NCBI RefSeq assembly: GCF_039537965.1
Contig: NZ_BAABBM010000001.1
Span: forward strand, 992,001 to 1,056,000
DNA length: 64,000 nucleotides
Direction of reading: 5' to 3'
Source: Sphingomonas limnosediminicola
GTDB lineage: Bacteria; Pseudomonadota; Alphaproteobacteria; Sphingomonadales; Sphingomonadaceae
Of this stretch, positions 34,540-43,414 are shown one piece after another. Both the position numbers and the translations under genes were made by a program. Under the pieces are notes generated by a model. That model was not told where the DNA came from. It did not search any database and worked only from the letters and a program-made list of their open reading frames with translations. How positions within the stretch are numbered: position 1 is the first letter of the stretch; the number at the start of each line of letters is the position of its first letter.

Positions 34540-35427
34540 TCACCGAACCACTTCAAGCGGCTTTCGCATTGCGACAAAAGTCGTCATGCCAGTGCGCCGG
34601 CGCATCCTATCGATCGTATTTCGCACCCACTCCATCAGAGCCTGACGAGAGAAGGGGTCAAGATCGGTGGGGTTGCGTAGCGCACCGAACGTTGGGGCAT
34701 CGCTAATCGTGACGATCTTCAATCCATGAAGCGCAGCAATACGCCGATAGCTCGCATGGGTGAAGTAGCTCATATGATGAGGCGGAAAATCGAACGCATC
34801 CTCCCGGCGCTTGTTTGGACCGTATTCAGTGTTCGGCGTCGAGTAGACAAGCAGTCCTCCCGGCTTAAGACATGATAAGCTTGCTCGGATGAACGATGCC
34901 GGATCAATCACGTGCTCGAGGACCTGATATGAGCAAACGTAATCGAATGATTCGGGTTCGCTTGCGGCCAATTCCTCAGACATCTTTCGATGCACCGGCC
35001 ACCGCGTCACCTTATTCGCGATCGCATCCCGGTTGAGCTCCAATCCGGCAGCTGCAGCGACGCGCCCCTCGGTTAGCCGCAAGAAATAGCCCCGACCACA
35101 ACCAATCTCTAGAAGACGGTCGGTGGGAGATGTCAGAGCGAGAGCTTTGCCATATTCCCATCGCCATTCGCGGTAGTAAGCTGCCCAAGCACCTGAAAGG
35201 GTTTTGTAAAACTCTTCGTCACCCGCTGCATCAACGGGTCTCCAAAACCGGACTCCCGTTTGATCGCACCTGAAGAGGTCGATTTTGTCTATGCCTCTCG
35301 CCCTAAGATCTATGTCGACTCCGCACTTGGCCCTGTACATATCTTCAAGAACGCGGACGTTTAACTCCTCAACCTTGGTAGCCGGTCCAAAAGGGCCGAC
35401 AATTTTGACAGTCGACGCCACGTCCAT
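34540..35427 (-). CDS. Class I SAM-dependent methyltransferase
   Basis: 295 residues if started at ATG 35427, which has GCGAGG five bases upstream; ATG 35469 and an open frame to 35592 are alternatives with poorer ribosome sites. An N-terminal region with RCDQTGVRFWRP precedes the SAM motif LLEIGCGRGYFLRL near residue 110, with VCSYQVLEHVIDPASF and GGLLVYSTPN following. This is the pattern of sugar- or lipid-linked methyltransferases in glycan clusters. The target is unknown. It heads the leftward direction toward the degraded region and GT4 gene. Confidence 0.82.
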   Translation of the reverse strand: MDVASTVKIVGPFGPATKVEELNVRVLEDMYRAKCGVDIDLRARGIDKIDLFRCDQTGVRFWRPVDAAGDEEFYKTLSGAWAAYYREWRWEYGKALALTSPTDRLLEIGCGRGYFLRLTEGRVAAAAGLELNRDAIANKVTRWPVHRKMSEELAASEPESFDYVCSYQVLEHVIDPASFIRASLSCLKPGGLLVYSTPNTEYGPNKRREDAFDFPPHHMSYFTHASYRRIAALHGLKIVTISDAPTFGALRNPTDLDPFSRQALMEWVRNTIDRMRRRTGMTTFVAMRKPLEVVR

Positions 35428-35596
35428 TGACCTCGCTTGAGCGGGCGATTCTATTTCAGACTGCCACATCCTAGCATACTTTTGAATGTCTTCCGTTCTG
35501 TTGGCTGTTTCGCCGGTTTTACCCGTGCAATCTCTTTGCCCAGTGACTTGTCCGTTACAGACCAACCTCGAGCGTCTGGACGAGCGAAACAATCAC

Positions 35597-35627
35597 AAAA
35601 AAACGGCCCGGGATTCATGCCGGGCCG
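35597..35627 (-). terminator. Rho-independent terminator of the PEP-CTERM gene
   Basis: On the minus strand CGGCCCGG (35627-35620) and CCGGGCCG (35611-35604) form an 8-bp GC stem with an 8-base loop, followed by seven T (35603-35597). It lies 20 bases after the stop of the sorting-signal protein at 35648. Confidence 0.88.
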
Positions 35628-35647
35628 CTTCTTCGTGCTCACGATGT

Positions 35648-36400
35648 TTAGGCGGTTTGAGTCAGCGCCCCACTTGTGTGGCGCCCGCGTCGCATCGAGA
35701 ATCCGACCGCGCCGAAGCCCAGCAACATCATAGCCCATGTAGCGGGCTCCGGAACCGCTGGCGGCGGAGGCGAAGTCTGGAGAATGGCGCCGCTATTAGC
35801 GGTTGCGCCATACTGGCCGCTCTGGCTGAGATAGCCCACGATGTAGGACCCCTGAGCCAGCGCCTGAGAAAGTTCCATCAGGTAGGCGTCCTGACCTGCC
35901 TTACCAACGTCGCTTTGGCCTAGCAGCGTGCGGCTGCCCACATTAGCTTGGTATACATAGAAACCGGTTGTGCCCGGCTGGTAGGTAAGCGTCGTCGGCA
36001 GATAAGCACCGATCGGATTGGTGGGACTGGCTGTTATCCCAAGATAACTGTCCAACTGGCCCAATGTCCACGCGGTCGGGCTAACCAGCGAGGCTGTGTA
36101 GGTCGAAATTCCGAGCAAGGCACCCGAGATCGTGAAGGATCCAGGCGCGGCCACGTTGTTCGGAACGAGAATGTCGATCAGGAGCGTACCGGTTGCAGCT
36201 TTACCGCTGGCAGCAAAGCTGAAAACCGTTGGGTTGACGCCCGTCGGTGTATTGGTCCCGTTGTCGGTGCAAGGCGCTGCCAAGCTGCAGAAACCGTGTA
36301 GTGTGGGCGGATTAACTGCGGCCAGCGGCTTCGCCCCAAATGCGGGGCTCGCCGCGGCGAAGACCGCACCCGCAAACGCAGTCATAATAAACTGTCGCAT
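35648..36400 (-). CDS. PEPxxWA-CTERM sorted exported protein
   Basis: 250 residues from ATG 36400 with AGGGA upstream; the frame extends to 36451 but the signal peptide (FIMTAFAGAVFAAASPAFG) begins here. The body is Gly, Thr and Ala rich and probably beta-structured, with no known domain. The C-terminus is a sorting signal: VPEPATWAMMLLGFGAVG followed by a basic tail (MRRGR). Such proteins are exported by Sec and cleaved by an exosortase. An XrtV-type exosortase is at 53433, but whether it serves this signal class is not settled by the sequence. It has its own terminator. Confidence 0.88.
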   Translation of the reverse strand: MRQFIMTAFAGAVFAAASPAFGAKPLAAVNPPTLHGFCSLAAPCTDNGTNTPTGVNPTVFSFAASGKAATGTLLIDILVPNNVAAPGSFTISGALLGISTYTASLVSPTAWTLGQLDSYLGITASPTNPIGAYLPTTLTYQPGTTGFYVYQANVGSRTLLGQSDVGKAGQDAYLMELSQALAQGSYIVGYLSQSGQYGATANSGAILQTSPPPPAVPEPATWAMMLLGFGAVGFSMRRGRHTSGALTQTA

Positions 36401-36590
36401 CGAAATTCCCTTCATTGCCCCTGCGATGTCGCGAATAACGACTTCGCTCACATTAACGCCCGAGTAATGGCATTTCTGATAACTACAAGTTAACCCATCC
36501 GCAATCTCATGAACACGGGTTTTGCGGATTAGTGCTCAACCAGCTGTCTCTTTTTGGGACGTCGGCGAGATGATCTATAATGTCGGGCAA

Positions 36591-36794
36591 TTAGTTAGTT
36601 GATGAACGATGCACTGGGACTCCTTGGGGCATCCAGACGCGCTCCCCTTGTTCAATCGAGCGAGCCACTTCGTCAAACTTTCGCGCCATGGCGAGGTGAG
36701 CATTGCGAGCAGCCGGGTGTATCGCCCGGGTTGCCGCCTCTCGCTCTTGCCGAGCTCGACGAGTGAAATACAGGGTTTCTGACTCTATCCACAT
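36591..36794 (-). CDS. Small conserved hypothetical protein
   Basis: 67 residues. Charged and helical: TRRARQEREAATRAIHPAARNAHLAMARKF-type spacing of Arg, Glu and Ala suggests one long amphipathic helix pair, with the His/Pro motif IHPAARNAHL in the centre. Similar short proteins occur in many sphingomonads, without known function. No signal peptide. The start ATG 36794 has no strong ribosome site. It lies between the PEP-CTERM gene and the FeeM-like gene. Confidence 0.55.
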   Translation of the reverse strand: MWIESETLYFTRRARQEREAATRAIHPAARNAHLAMARKFDEVARSIEQGERVWMPQGVPVHRSSTN

Positions 36795-37074
36795 TTGATG
36801 CGGCTTCTTCTCTCAGGCGAGTTCTCTCGCTGCAGCCCAAGACTTCGGGCGCAGCTTTCTGATTAACCGTTTGAGTTTGCACGGAGTTCCGACATATTGA
36901 GATTAACTGAGTTCCGTCGCCGAGTCTCAATGGAACTCGCCCCGCGCACAGCTCGACGTAAACTTGCGAATTCGCCCATCCTTCGGCAACTCTTTTCGCT
37001 TAGGTAGATTCGGAGAGCGGTGGTCACACCGAATAGAAAAGGCCACGTAGCTGCAAGCGGAGGGGTTCCGACCG

Positions 37075-37899
37075 ATGGAAATGGTTGCCGTGCAAGATCG
37101 GCGTTCAAGGCGTCGCCGATCGCGCTCCGGGCGTGAGAGTATCGAACTTCACTCGCTCTCAATCTCAAGCGAGCCGAGCGAAACACAGCCCGATTTGACG
37201 ATCCGTCTGGCCAATTCGGCCGGCCAGCGAAGTAAAGCCAGCTTGCTGCTCAACCGCATGTATAGTTGGCGCGGATATGGACATAATCACGCGCTCCCAG
37301 CCACACCGAACAGCGTAACCTTCACGGCAAGCTCTCAGGACGAAGTAATCGGCACGCTAACCCTGAACGTGGATTCGCCGCCTGGGGGCTTAGCTGCCGA
37401 CCGTACATTTCCTGAGGAAATCGAGCGGTTCCGAGGCGCTCCTGGCGCTAAGCTCTGCGAACTCGCGAAGTTTGCTTTTGATTCCTCGACCCCTGCTAGG
37501 CCGCGGTTAGCAGCGCTGTTCCATATTATTTTCATGTACGGGTCGATGCATTATGATTGCACCGACCTGTTCATCGAGGTGAACCCCCGTCATCGGCGCT
37601 TCTACGAGGTCATGCTTGGTTTCGCGCCCGTTGGGAAACCGAAGACGAACGCTATCGTCAATGCTCCTGCGCAGCTGATGTGGCTGAACGTAAACCGGAT
37701 TCGCGAATTCATTGACCGTCATGCGGGCGATGAATGCGAAACAAGCCGATCGCTCTACAGCCACTTCTTTTCGCCGCAAGAAGCAGAAGGCATCTACGGG
37801 CGATTGGCTGCCTTGGGCGCACCCTCCATTGCCCCCCAGCAACGCGAACAACGCGCGCGCCCATTTTTGATCTCATGGCTGCATCCTGATCGGGCTTAA
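37075..37899 (+). CDS. N-acyl amino acid synthase FeeM-like acyltransferase
   Basis: 274 residues from ATG 37075 with GGAGGGG about 10 bases upstream. The central domain is a GNAT-like fold of the FeeM or autoinducer-synthase type: LLLNRMYSWRGYG, VIGTLTLNVDSP, LCELAKFAFD and LFHIIFMYG, then DLFIEVNPRHRRFYEVMLGF. These enzymes join a fatty acyl group from acyl carrier protein to an amino acid. Related acyltransferases are found beside exosortase systems, and this one lies between two sorting-signal genes. The first 45 residues are basic and disordered. Product and role are inferred. Confidence 0.75.
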   Translation: MEMVAVQDRRSRRRRSRSGRESIELHSLSISSEPSETQPDLTIRLANSAGQRSKASLLLNRMYSWRGYGHNHALPATPNSVTFTASSQDEVIGTLTLNVDSPPGGLAADRTFPEEIERFRGAPGAKLCELAKFAFDSSTPARPRLAALFHIIFMYGSMHYDCTDLFIEVNPRHRRFYEVMLGFAPVGKPKTNAIVNAPAQLMWLNVNRIREFIDRHAGDECETSRSLYSHFFSPQEAEGIYGRLAALGAPSIAPQQREQRARPFLISWLHPDRA

Positions 37900-38295
37900 A
37901 GCCACTCGCTTGGCGGCGATTCGATGGAAAGAGGAAAATAACAGGCCTCTCAGCTGCTGGTCCAAGCTGAGACTTTAGGCAGCTTAGAGCGAACACTCCC
38001 ACCTCGACGTGAGATCTTGGTCGCCGGACCCATCGTATAAGCGCGGGATGCCGTCCGACTCGGAGGCGCGCTTCGTTATTTCGCTAGTAGCTGAATCGCG
38101 GTGGAGACCCGCTAACTGCAATCCCTCGCACTGAGGCCTCTGCATGCAAAATCCCGGCAATGATGCTCAAAAGAGAGAGCCTCAGCTGTAATCCCAGATT
38201 GGGACACCTCCATAGATTTTGCAGTGCGTTAACTGTTTACAGCCTTTGGCGACTGCGATAATGGGTTAACAAGTGTTTAACAGGAGGCAACCCTT
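37900..38295. other. Leader region of the FxDxF PEP-CTERM-type gene
   Basis: No gene was seen in 396 bases. The last 60 bases contain TTTACA (38236) and GATAAT (38257) with only 15 bases between, a poor match to a housekeeping promoter. ATGGGTTAAC (38261-38270) also occurs upstream of the other sorting-signal gene. AGGAGG lies 8 bases before ATG 38296. Confidence 0.4.
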
Positions 38296-38895
38296 ATGCG
38301 ACGGATAATTACCGTATTGGCGACGGCAGCAGCCATCGCATTTCCGGCGGCGGCAGCGGAGGCGACGAACATTGTTCTCACGCCGAACACAACGTATGGC
38401 GCGCCTCCAGGCGAATTCGGATATTTCTTCACGAGCGGCGGCATCTCAGGACCGATCAGCGCGACTTTTGGACACCAGGGCATTCCTGGCGTCCTCGCAG
38501 GGACTGCGTTTACTGACATGTTCAACTTCATTATCGACGATAACGGCGTTGGGAGTGGTTCGGTCACCACGGCGGTCTCATTTAAGGGCGTGGGCGGCCC
38601 TACTGACACGGACCTGCTCTCGGTCTTTGTGAATGGCGTTCTCGCCACGCACACGATCAACGACGGTCTCACGGATCAGTGGTCCGTGACCGGTGTCCCG
38701 ATCTTCTTCGGCGTCCCGAATAACATCACGATCAACGGCATTGCACGTGGCTCGGGTCAATACGCCGGAACTGCTGAATTCACGCCAGGGGCGGTTCCTG
38801 AAGCGGCAACGTGGGCGATGATGCTGCTGGGCTTCGGTGGTATCGGGTTCCAGATGCGCCGCAAGCGCGCGAGCTTGATCCAACAAATCGCTTAA
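38296..38895 (+). CDS. FxDxF-type PEP-CTERM-like exported protein (PEA variant)
   Basis: 199 residues. A signal peptide opens the protein (IITVLATAAAIAFPAAAAEA). The body includes the FTDMF motif of the FxDxF group near residue 75 and is rich in Gly, Thr and Ile. The C-terminal sorting signal reads VPEAATWAMMLLGFGGIG and then MRRKR, so the usual PEP is PEA here. The helix and basic tail are intact, so sorting is still likely. A strong AGGAGG ribosome site precedes the ATG and a terminator follows. It is monocistronic. Confidence 0.87.
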   Translation: MRRIITVLATAAAIAFPAAAAEATNIVLTPNTTYGAPPGEFGYFFTSGGISGPISATFGHQGIPGVLAGTAFTDMFNFIIDDNGVGSGSVTTAVSFKGVGGPTDTDLLSVFVNGVLATHTINDGLTDQWSVTGVPIFFGVPNNITINGIARGSGQYAGTAEFTPGAVPEAATWAMMLLGFGGIGFQMRRKRASLIQQIA

Positions 38896-38918
38896 CACGC
38901 AGCTTACGACCTCGAGCT

Positions 38919-38949
38919 CCGGGGCGTCCTCCGACGCCCCGGTTTTTTT
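38919..38949 (+). terminator. Rho-independent terminator
   Basis: CCGGGGCGTC (38919-38928) pairs perfectly with GACGCCCCGG (38933-38942) around CTCC, followed by seven T (38943-38949). It ends the transcript of the sorting-signal gene 24 bases after its stop. Confidence 0.95.
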
Positions 38950-39090
38950 GCGTTCCGCAACTTAAACATTTGATTGTAACGGCCTCAGCATCGCGGGAGC
39001 GAATTGCGGTTCACGTAGCTGGTCTTTCGAAACGTCGCCCTTCAACAGGCATAGTGAATTTTGGTGAACGAACGAGCCTCAGAAGTGGCT

Positions 39091-40485
39091 CTAGTTGCCT
39101 TCTGTCGGAATGATGTCATCGTCGCCCAAATGCAATCCGCACTGCACCTCAATCAGGTGAAGTGGGACCTCCCATCGATTTGCGAGCCCGTATGCGGTTC
39201 CAGCAGGGATGAAAGTAGATTGGCTCTCGCCCACAACTATTGCCTCATTCCCCAGGGTCACCTCGGCGCTGCCGTTTACCACAATCCAGTGCTTGGACCG
39301 GTGCTGGAGCTTCTGTGGCGATAGCTTGGCGCCGGGGTTCAGGATGATGTGTCTAGTCTGATAGCCTGCACCCTGATCGATGATTTGGCAGCTTCCCCAG
39401 GGCCCAGAAAGGCGAGCATCTTTATGGCGGTGCTTGTCGCTGCGAGATTGAAGCTCGTCTACCAGCTGCTTGACTTCCTGCGCGCGATTGAGCGGCGCGA
39501 TGAATGCCGCATCACGAGTGACCACGCAGACGATACGGTCTAGGCCGATGGCGCCGACGGTCACGTCAGCTTCGTTGCGGATCAGCGAGTTCGTCACATC
39601 CATCGCTACCACGTCGCCATTAATGACATTGCCGCGTTCGTCTGCAAGGAACATCTCATGAACAGCGTCCCAGGTCCCTATATCCGACCAATCGAATAGT
39701 GTGGGTACCACGAGTATCTCGTCAGAATGCTCCATGACTGCATAGTCGATGGAAATGTTCGGCGACTTGGAAAAAGCTCCAATCTCTGGCCGCACGAAAA
39801 GGCCTTCGGCGGTCGACGTCTGCATGGCGGCGGCTGTATGCTCGGCGACAGCTGGCGCATGCTTCTCCAGCTCCCGCCAGTAGGCACTCGGACGAAAGAG
39901 AAAAATCCCACTGTTCCAATAGTAGCTTTCGTCAGCTGCAAGCTGGGCTGCAACTTCTGCGCTGGGCTTTTCCACGAACCGCCGCACCTGGCGAACTCCC
40001 CCGCTCCTCTTACCAGCCTCAATGTATCCGTACCCCGTTTTTGGCGCAGTTGGCTTAACGCCGAACGTGAGCAGCTTGCCACTGTTCGCCGCATCCACTG
40101 CTACTTCAACGGCCTGCCGGAACGCTCTCAGATCTCCGACGAGATGATCGGACGGCATCACCAACATCGGCTCGTCCTCGTCTCGCGCTAGTGCCCAATA
40201 TGCGGCTGCCGCGATGGCGGGTGCGGTGTTACGCGACGCAGGCTCGAGCAAAATCGCCTCGGGTGCAATCCCAATGCGCCGAAGCTGATCCAAAACTAAG
40301 AAGCGTTGTTCCTCGCCCGTCGCAACCAATGGTCGAAGAAAGCCGGTGCCACGACATCGTTCCGCTGTCGCCTGGAGGAGGGATTCCTCACCCATGAGGC
40401 GGTGGAACTGTTTAGGTTTGCCGCTCGTGGACAGTGGCCACAGACGCGTGCCCGCGCCGCCTGAGAGAATTACCGGTCGGATCAT
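39091..40485 (-). CDS. manC: Mannose-1-phosphate guanylyltransferase/mannose-6-phosphate isomerase
   Basis: 464 residues, the usual length of the bifunctional type II enzyme. The N-terminal nucleotidyltransferase carries ILSGGAGTRLWPLS and FVEKPSAE. The C-terminal cupin isomerase carries VNGSAEVTLGNEAIVVGESQSTFIPAG-type residues, with the metal-binding QxRxxH region at GYQTRHIILNPG and HRSKHWIVV. It makes GDP-mannose for exopolysaccharide and related glycans in the cytoplasm. It is 36 bases downstream of the UDP-glucuronate decarboxylase gene and probably in one operon with it. Confidence 0.94.
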   Translation of the reverse strand: MIRPVILSGGAGTRLWPLSTSGKPKQFHRLMGEESLLQATAERCRGTGFLRPLVATGEEQRFLVLDQLRRIGIAPEAILLEPASRNTAPAIAAAAYWALARDEDEPMLVMPSDHLVGDLRAFRQAVEVAVDAANSGKLLTFGVKPTAPKTGYGYIEAGKRSGGVRQVRRFVEKPSAEVAAQLAADESYYWNSGIFLFRPSAYWRELEKHAPAVAEHTAAAMQTSTAEGLFVRPEIGAFSKSPNISIDYAVMEHSDEILVVPTLFDWSDIGTWDAVHEMFLADERGNVINGDVVAMDVTNSLIRNEADVTVGAIGLDRIVCVVTRDAAFIAPLNRAQEVKQLVDELQSRSDKHRHKDARLSGPWGSCQIIDQGAGYQTRHIILNPGAKLSPQKLQHRSKHWIVVNGSAEVTLGNEAIVVGESQSTFIPAGTAYGLANRWEVPLHLIEVQCGLHLGDDDIIPTEGN

Positions 40486-40521
40486 TGTGGACGGCGTTTT
40501 ACGGGAGATTCGGCAAGTCGC

Positions 40522-41472
40522 TCAAGCTGCTGGCGTAGACGACATACCACGGAAATAATCCACGGTGCGCGTGAGCCCCTCTTCGAGCGCTACCTTTGGC
40601 TCCCAACCCAAGACGCGCTTAGCTAGGCTGATGTCCGGCTGCCGCTGTTTAGGGTCGTCGGCCGGAAGTGGATGCTGGACCAGCTCCGATCGTGCGCCAG
40701 TCAACTCAATCACTTTTTCAGCCAATTGCCGGATGGTAAATTCGTCAGGATTGCCGATGTTGATCGGCCCCGTAACTTCCGGCCCCGTCTCCATCAGCGC
40801 GATCATTCCGTCGATTAGGTCGTCGACATAGCAGAATGAACGAGTCTGACTGCCATCGCCGTAGATGCTGATCGGATCGCCACTTAGCGCCTGGATAATG
40901 AAATTCGAGACAACTCGACCGTCCGCGGGATGCATTCGCGGACCGTAAGTGTTGAAAATTCGCATCACTTTGATCGGCAAGCCGTGTTGCCGGTGGTAGT
41001 CGAAAAACAAGGTTTCCGCGCACCGCTTTCCCTCATCGTAGCAGGAGCGCGTTCCGATCGGGTTTACATGGCCCCAATAATCTTCAGTCTGCGGGTGAAC
41101 CGCCGGATCGCCGTAGACCTCGCTGGTTGAAGCCTGGAGAATCTTGGCCCCGACGCGTTTGGCGAGTCCGAGCATATTGATCGAGCCATGAACGGATGTC
41201 TTGGTCGTCTGCACCGGGTCGTGCTGGTAGTGAATGGGAGACGCTGGACACGCAAGATTGTAGATCTCGTCCACCTCGACGAAAAGCGGGAAAGTGATGT
41301 CGTGCCGCATGAATTCGAAATGCGGATGGTTGTGGAGATGCGCGATATTGTCCTTCGTGCCCGTGAAAAGATTGTCGACGCAAAGAACGTCAAAGTCCTT
41401 CTCGATAAGGCGCTCACAAAGATGTGACCCCAGGAAGCCCGCGCCCCCCGTCACCATCACCCGTTTGCGCAA
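40522..41472 (-). CDS. UDP-glucuronate decarboxylase (UDP-xylose synthase)
   Basis: 316 residues, an extended short-chain dehydrogenase. NAD-binding [10 protein letters not shown] is at residues 9-18, the catalytic Tyr-Lys pair is in [11 protein letters not shown], and the markers [24 protein letters not shown] and [10 protein letters not shown] are those of UXS enzymes. It converts UDP-glucuronate to UDP-xylose with release of carbon dioxide. A pentose donor is therefore expected for one of the glycosyltransferases nearby. A dTDP-glucose dehydratase is less likely because of the [10 protein letters not shown] segment. Confidence 0.92.
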   Translation of the reverse strand: MRKRVMVTGGAGFLGSHLCERLIEKDFDVLCVDNLFTGTKDNIAHLHNHPHFEFMRHDITFPLFVEVDEIYNLACPASPIHYQHDPVQTTKTSVHGSINMLGLAKRVGAKILQASTSEVYGDPAVHPQTEDYWGHVNPIGTRSCYDEGKRCAETLFFDYHRQHGLPIKVMRIFNTYGPRMHPADGRVVSNFIIQALSGDPISIYGDGSQTRSFCYVDDLIDGMIALMETGPEVTGPINIGNPDEFTIRQLAEKVIELTGARSELVQHPLPADDPKQRQPDISLAKRVLGWEPKVALEEGLTRTVDYFRGMSSTPAA

Positions 41473-41758
41473 AGTGTAGGAGCGCGACAGTGTTCAACCC
41501 TTCCAAGTGCAAACGAAACAACCGCGTCCGTCAGGCTGTCTGAACTGATTCCAATTGCACGACTGGCGTAAAAAATACGAAAAATCCAGCAGTAACCTGG
41601 CGCTGATCGGAAGTGGTACATGGCGAAAGTTCTCTGAAGCAAGTGCTTGCTCGCTTCGGTCCAAGCTGCGCAAGAGTCTCACGTCTGACTGATGGGATTG
41701 CAAACGAGTGATCATAGGACAGAGTTCACGCTCCAAGGCTTCGGAGGCTTCTGCCGAA

Positions 41759-42844
41759 ATGACCGTCTCCCCTCCCGCAGTCGCGCCGAACTCCGATCTG
41801 CCCGGCACCATTCTTTCCATTCAGATCCTACGATTTGTAGCGGCATTGAGCGTGGTCGTGTTTCACTCGCATCATGCCCTGGTGGCCCGCTTCGCCGGTC
41901 GGGTTCCCGGGCCCGTCGACCATGCTTTTTATGTCGGTGCCAGCGGCGTGCATGTCTTCTTCGTCATCAGTGGTTTCGTGATGGTGTACACCACCTTTCG
42001 CTCAGGTTTGACGCCGGGGGCATTCTTGTCACGCCGCCTGATCCGAATTTATCCAATCTATTGGCTCGTCGCGGCCTGCTACCTAATTGCCCATCATTGG
42101 ATAGGCGGGGGCTACGAGCTAAGCACACAAGAGTATTTCGGTGCACTGTTGCTGCTCCCTGGTGAGGCGTCACTGATCATTGGTCCAGGTTGGACGCTGT
42201 CGTTCGAGATGTACTTCTATCTTTGCTTCGCGCTTGCTCTCTTTCTGGGCCTTACGCGTGGTCTCATTCTGCTTTCTAGCTTGTACATCCTCTCAATCGC
42301 TGCAGGTATGCTGATTACGCATACAGAACCTTTAGCTGCCTTGATTACCAATTCCCTGCTGCTGGAATTCGTCGCTGGTGCTGCTGTCGGTTACGCATTT
42401 GCTCACGGTGTCAGACTGGGGCGGCGGACGGGCGGAGTGCTGGTGACAGTTGGCGTTAGCTTATTTGTCAGCGGCTTTTGGCTCCCATACGAGCGCCTTC
42501 CATCGATCATATCTTGGGGGATCCCCGCACTCCTTCTCGTCAGCGGCGCGCTGGCCTTCGAAATGCGGTTACGCTCTCCGTTCGGCCGTCGCCTCGCCAA
42601 ACTCGGCGACAGCTCCTACCTTTTATACTTGTCCCACGTGCTGCTCCTCGACTTGATTCTCGCAACGCCCGTGGCTGCCTTTAATCAAGATGAGCAGACA
42701 GCGATTCTCCTGTGCTTGCCGCTCTCTGCCGTGTGCACGATTGTTGCTGCGCTCGGCTATAACATCGTCGAGTTCCCGCTCCTGAAGCTCATGAAACGGG
42801 CCGTATTGAGGCCACGGAAGGTGCCTTCGAGCCTTCCCGGGTAA
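41759..42844 (+). CDS. Acyltransferase-3 family protein (ExoZ-like)
   Basis: 361 residues from ATG 41759, which follows GGAGG; a GTG at 41708 in the same frame would add 17 residues. About ten membrane helices are seen. The active-site region contains ILRFVAALSVVVFHSHH, where the histidine is the conserved catalytic residue, followed by GVHVFFVISGFVM. The mid-protein motif RIYPIYWLV is typical of exopolysaccharide O-acetyltransferases. It lacks the SGNH domain of the acyltransferase at 29022. It probably acetylates the nascent polymer unit. It precedes the retropepsin-like gene by 36 bases. Confidence 0.87.
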   Translation: MTVSPPAVAPNSDLPGTILSIQILRFVAALSVVVFHSHHALVARFAGRVPGPVDHAFYVGASGVHVFFVISGFVMVYTTFRSGLTPGAFLSRRLIRIYPIYWLVAACYLIAHHWIGGGYELSTQEYFGALLLLPGEASLIIGPGWTLSFEMYFYLCFALALFLGLTRGLILLSSLYILSIAAGMLITHTEPLAALITNSLLLEFVAGAAVGYAFAHGVRLGRRTGGVLVTVGVSLFVSGFWLPYERLPSIISWGIPALLLVSGALAFEMRLRSPFGRRLAKLGDSSYLLYLSHVLLLDLILATPVAAFNQDEQTAILLCLPLSAVCTIVAALGYNIVEFPLLKLMKRAVLRPRKVPSSLPG

Positions 42845-42880
42845 CGTCTTGATAACCATTATGCTTCTATTGCTCTGCCC

Positions 42881-43363
42881 ATGCTCCGCGCGTTTTCAGT
42901 CGTACTGACGATTACCGTTGGAGCAGCTATTGGGTTCGTTTGGCCTACGTCACAGAGCTCGAGAGCAGCAGCAGTCCAGACCAACGTGGCAGACGTCGTG
43001 ATCGCGCGCAGCGGCGATCATCACTATTATGCCGACGGAAGCGTCAACGGGCACCCGGTTCACTTCATGATAGATACCGGCGCAAGTGCAACGGCGCTTA
43101 CGGAGGACGATGCAAAAGCCGTCGGCATAGCCGTCGACCCGTCGAAGTTTGAGGTAATCGGCGACGGTGCGTCTGGCATCGTGCGCGGTCAATATGTTGA
43201 ACTCCGAAGCATCGATCTGAACGGCCTTCGGCAGGAGGACGCTAAGGCAGTCGTCGTTCAAGGAGCGAGCGTTTCGCTGCTTGGACAACCGTTCCTTGAA
43301 ACAGTCGGCGAGATTGTCATTCGGGACGGCGAGATGCGCCTGACTGGCAAAGCGGGAACGTAA
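42881..43363 (+). CDS. Retropepsin-like aspartic protease (TIGR02281-type)
   Basis: 160 residues. An N-terminal hydrophobic segment (LRAFSVVLTITVGAAIGFVW) is followed by a single retropepsin-like domain. The catalytic Asp lies in HFMIDTGASATAL; the second conserved block is VSLLGQPFLETV. Proteins of this type act as homodimers in the periplasm. The natural substrate is not known. It follows the acyltransferase in the same direction and convergently meets the polymerase gene. Confidence 0.88.
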   Translation: MLRAFSVVLTITVGAAIGFVWPTSQSSRAAAVQTNVADVVIARSGDHHYYADGSVNGHPVHFMIDTGASATALTEDDAKAVGIAVDPSKFEVIGDGASGIVRGQYVELRSIDLNGLRQEDAKAVVVQGASVSLLGQPFLETVGEIVIRDGEMRLTGKAGT

Positions 43364-43414
43364 TTCCGTTAGTCCTCTGCCGGCTTTGTCACATTCATGT
43401 CTTACTCGAGTCGG

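Noticed and set aside
38236-38262. TTTACA and GATAAT as a housekeeping promoter for the gene at 38296
   Set aside because: The spacer is only 15 bases and alphaproteobacterial promoters are weakly conserved, so I mention it only as part of the leader.
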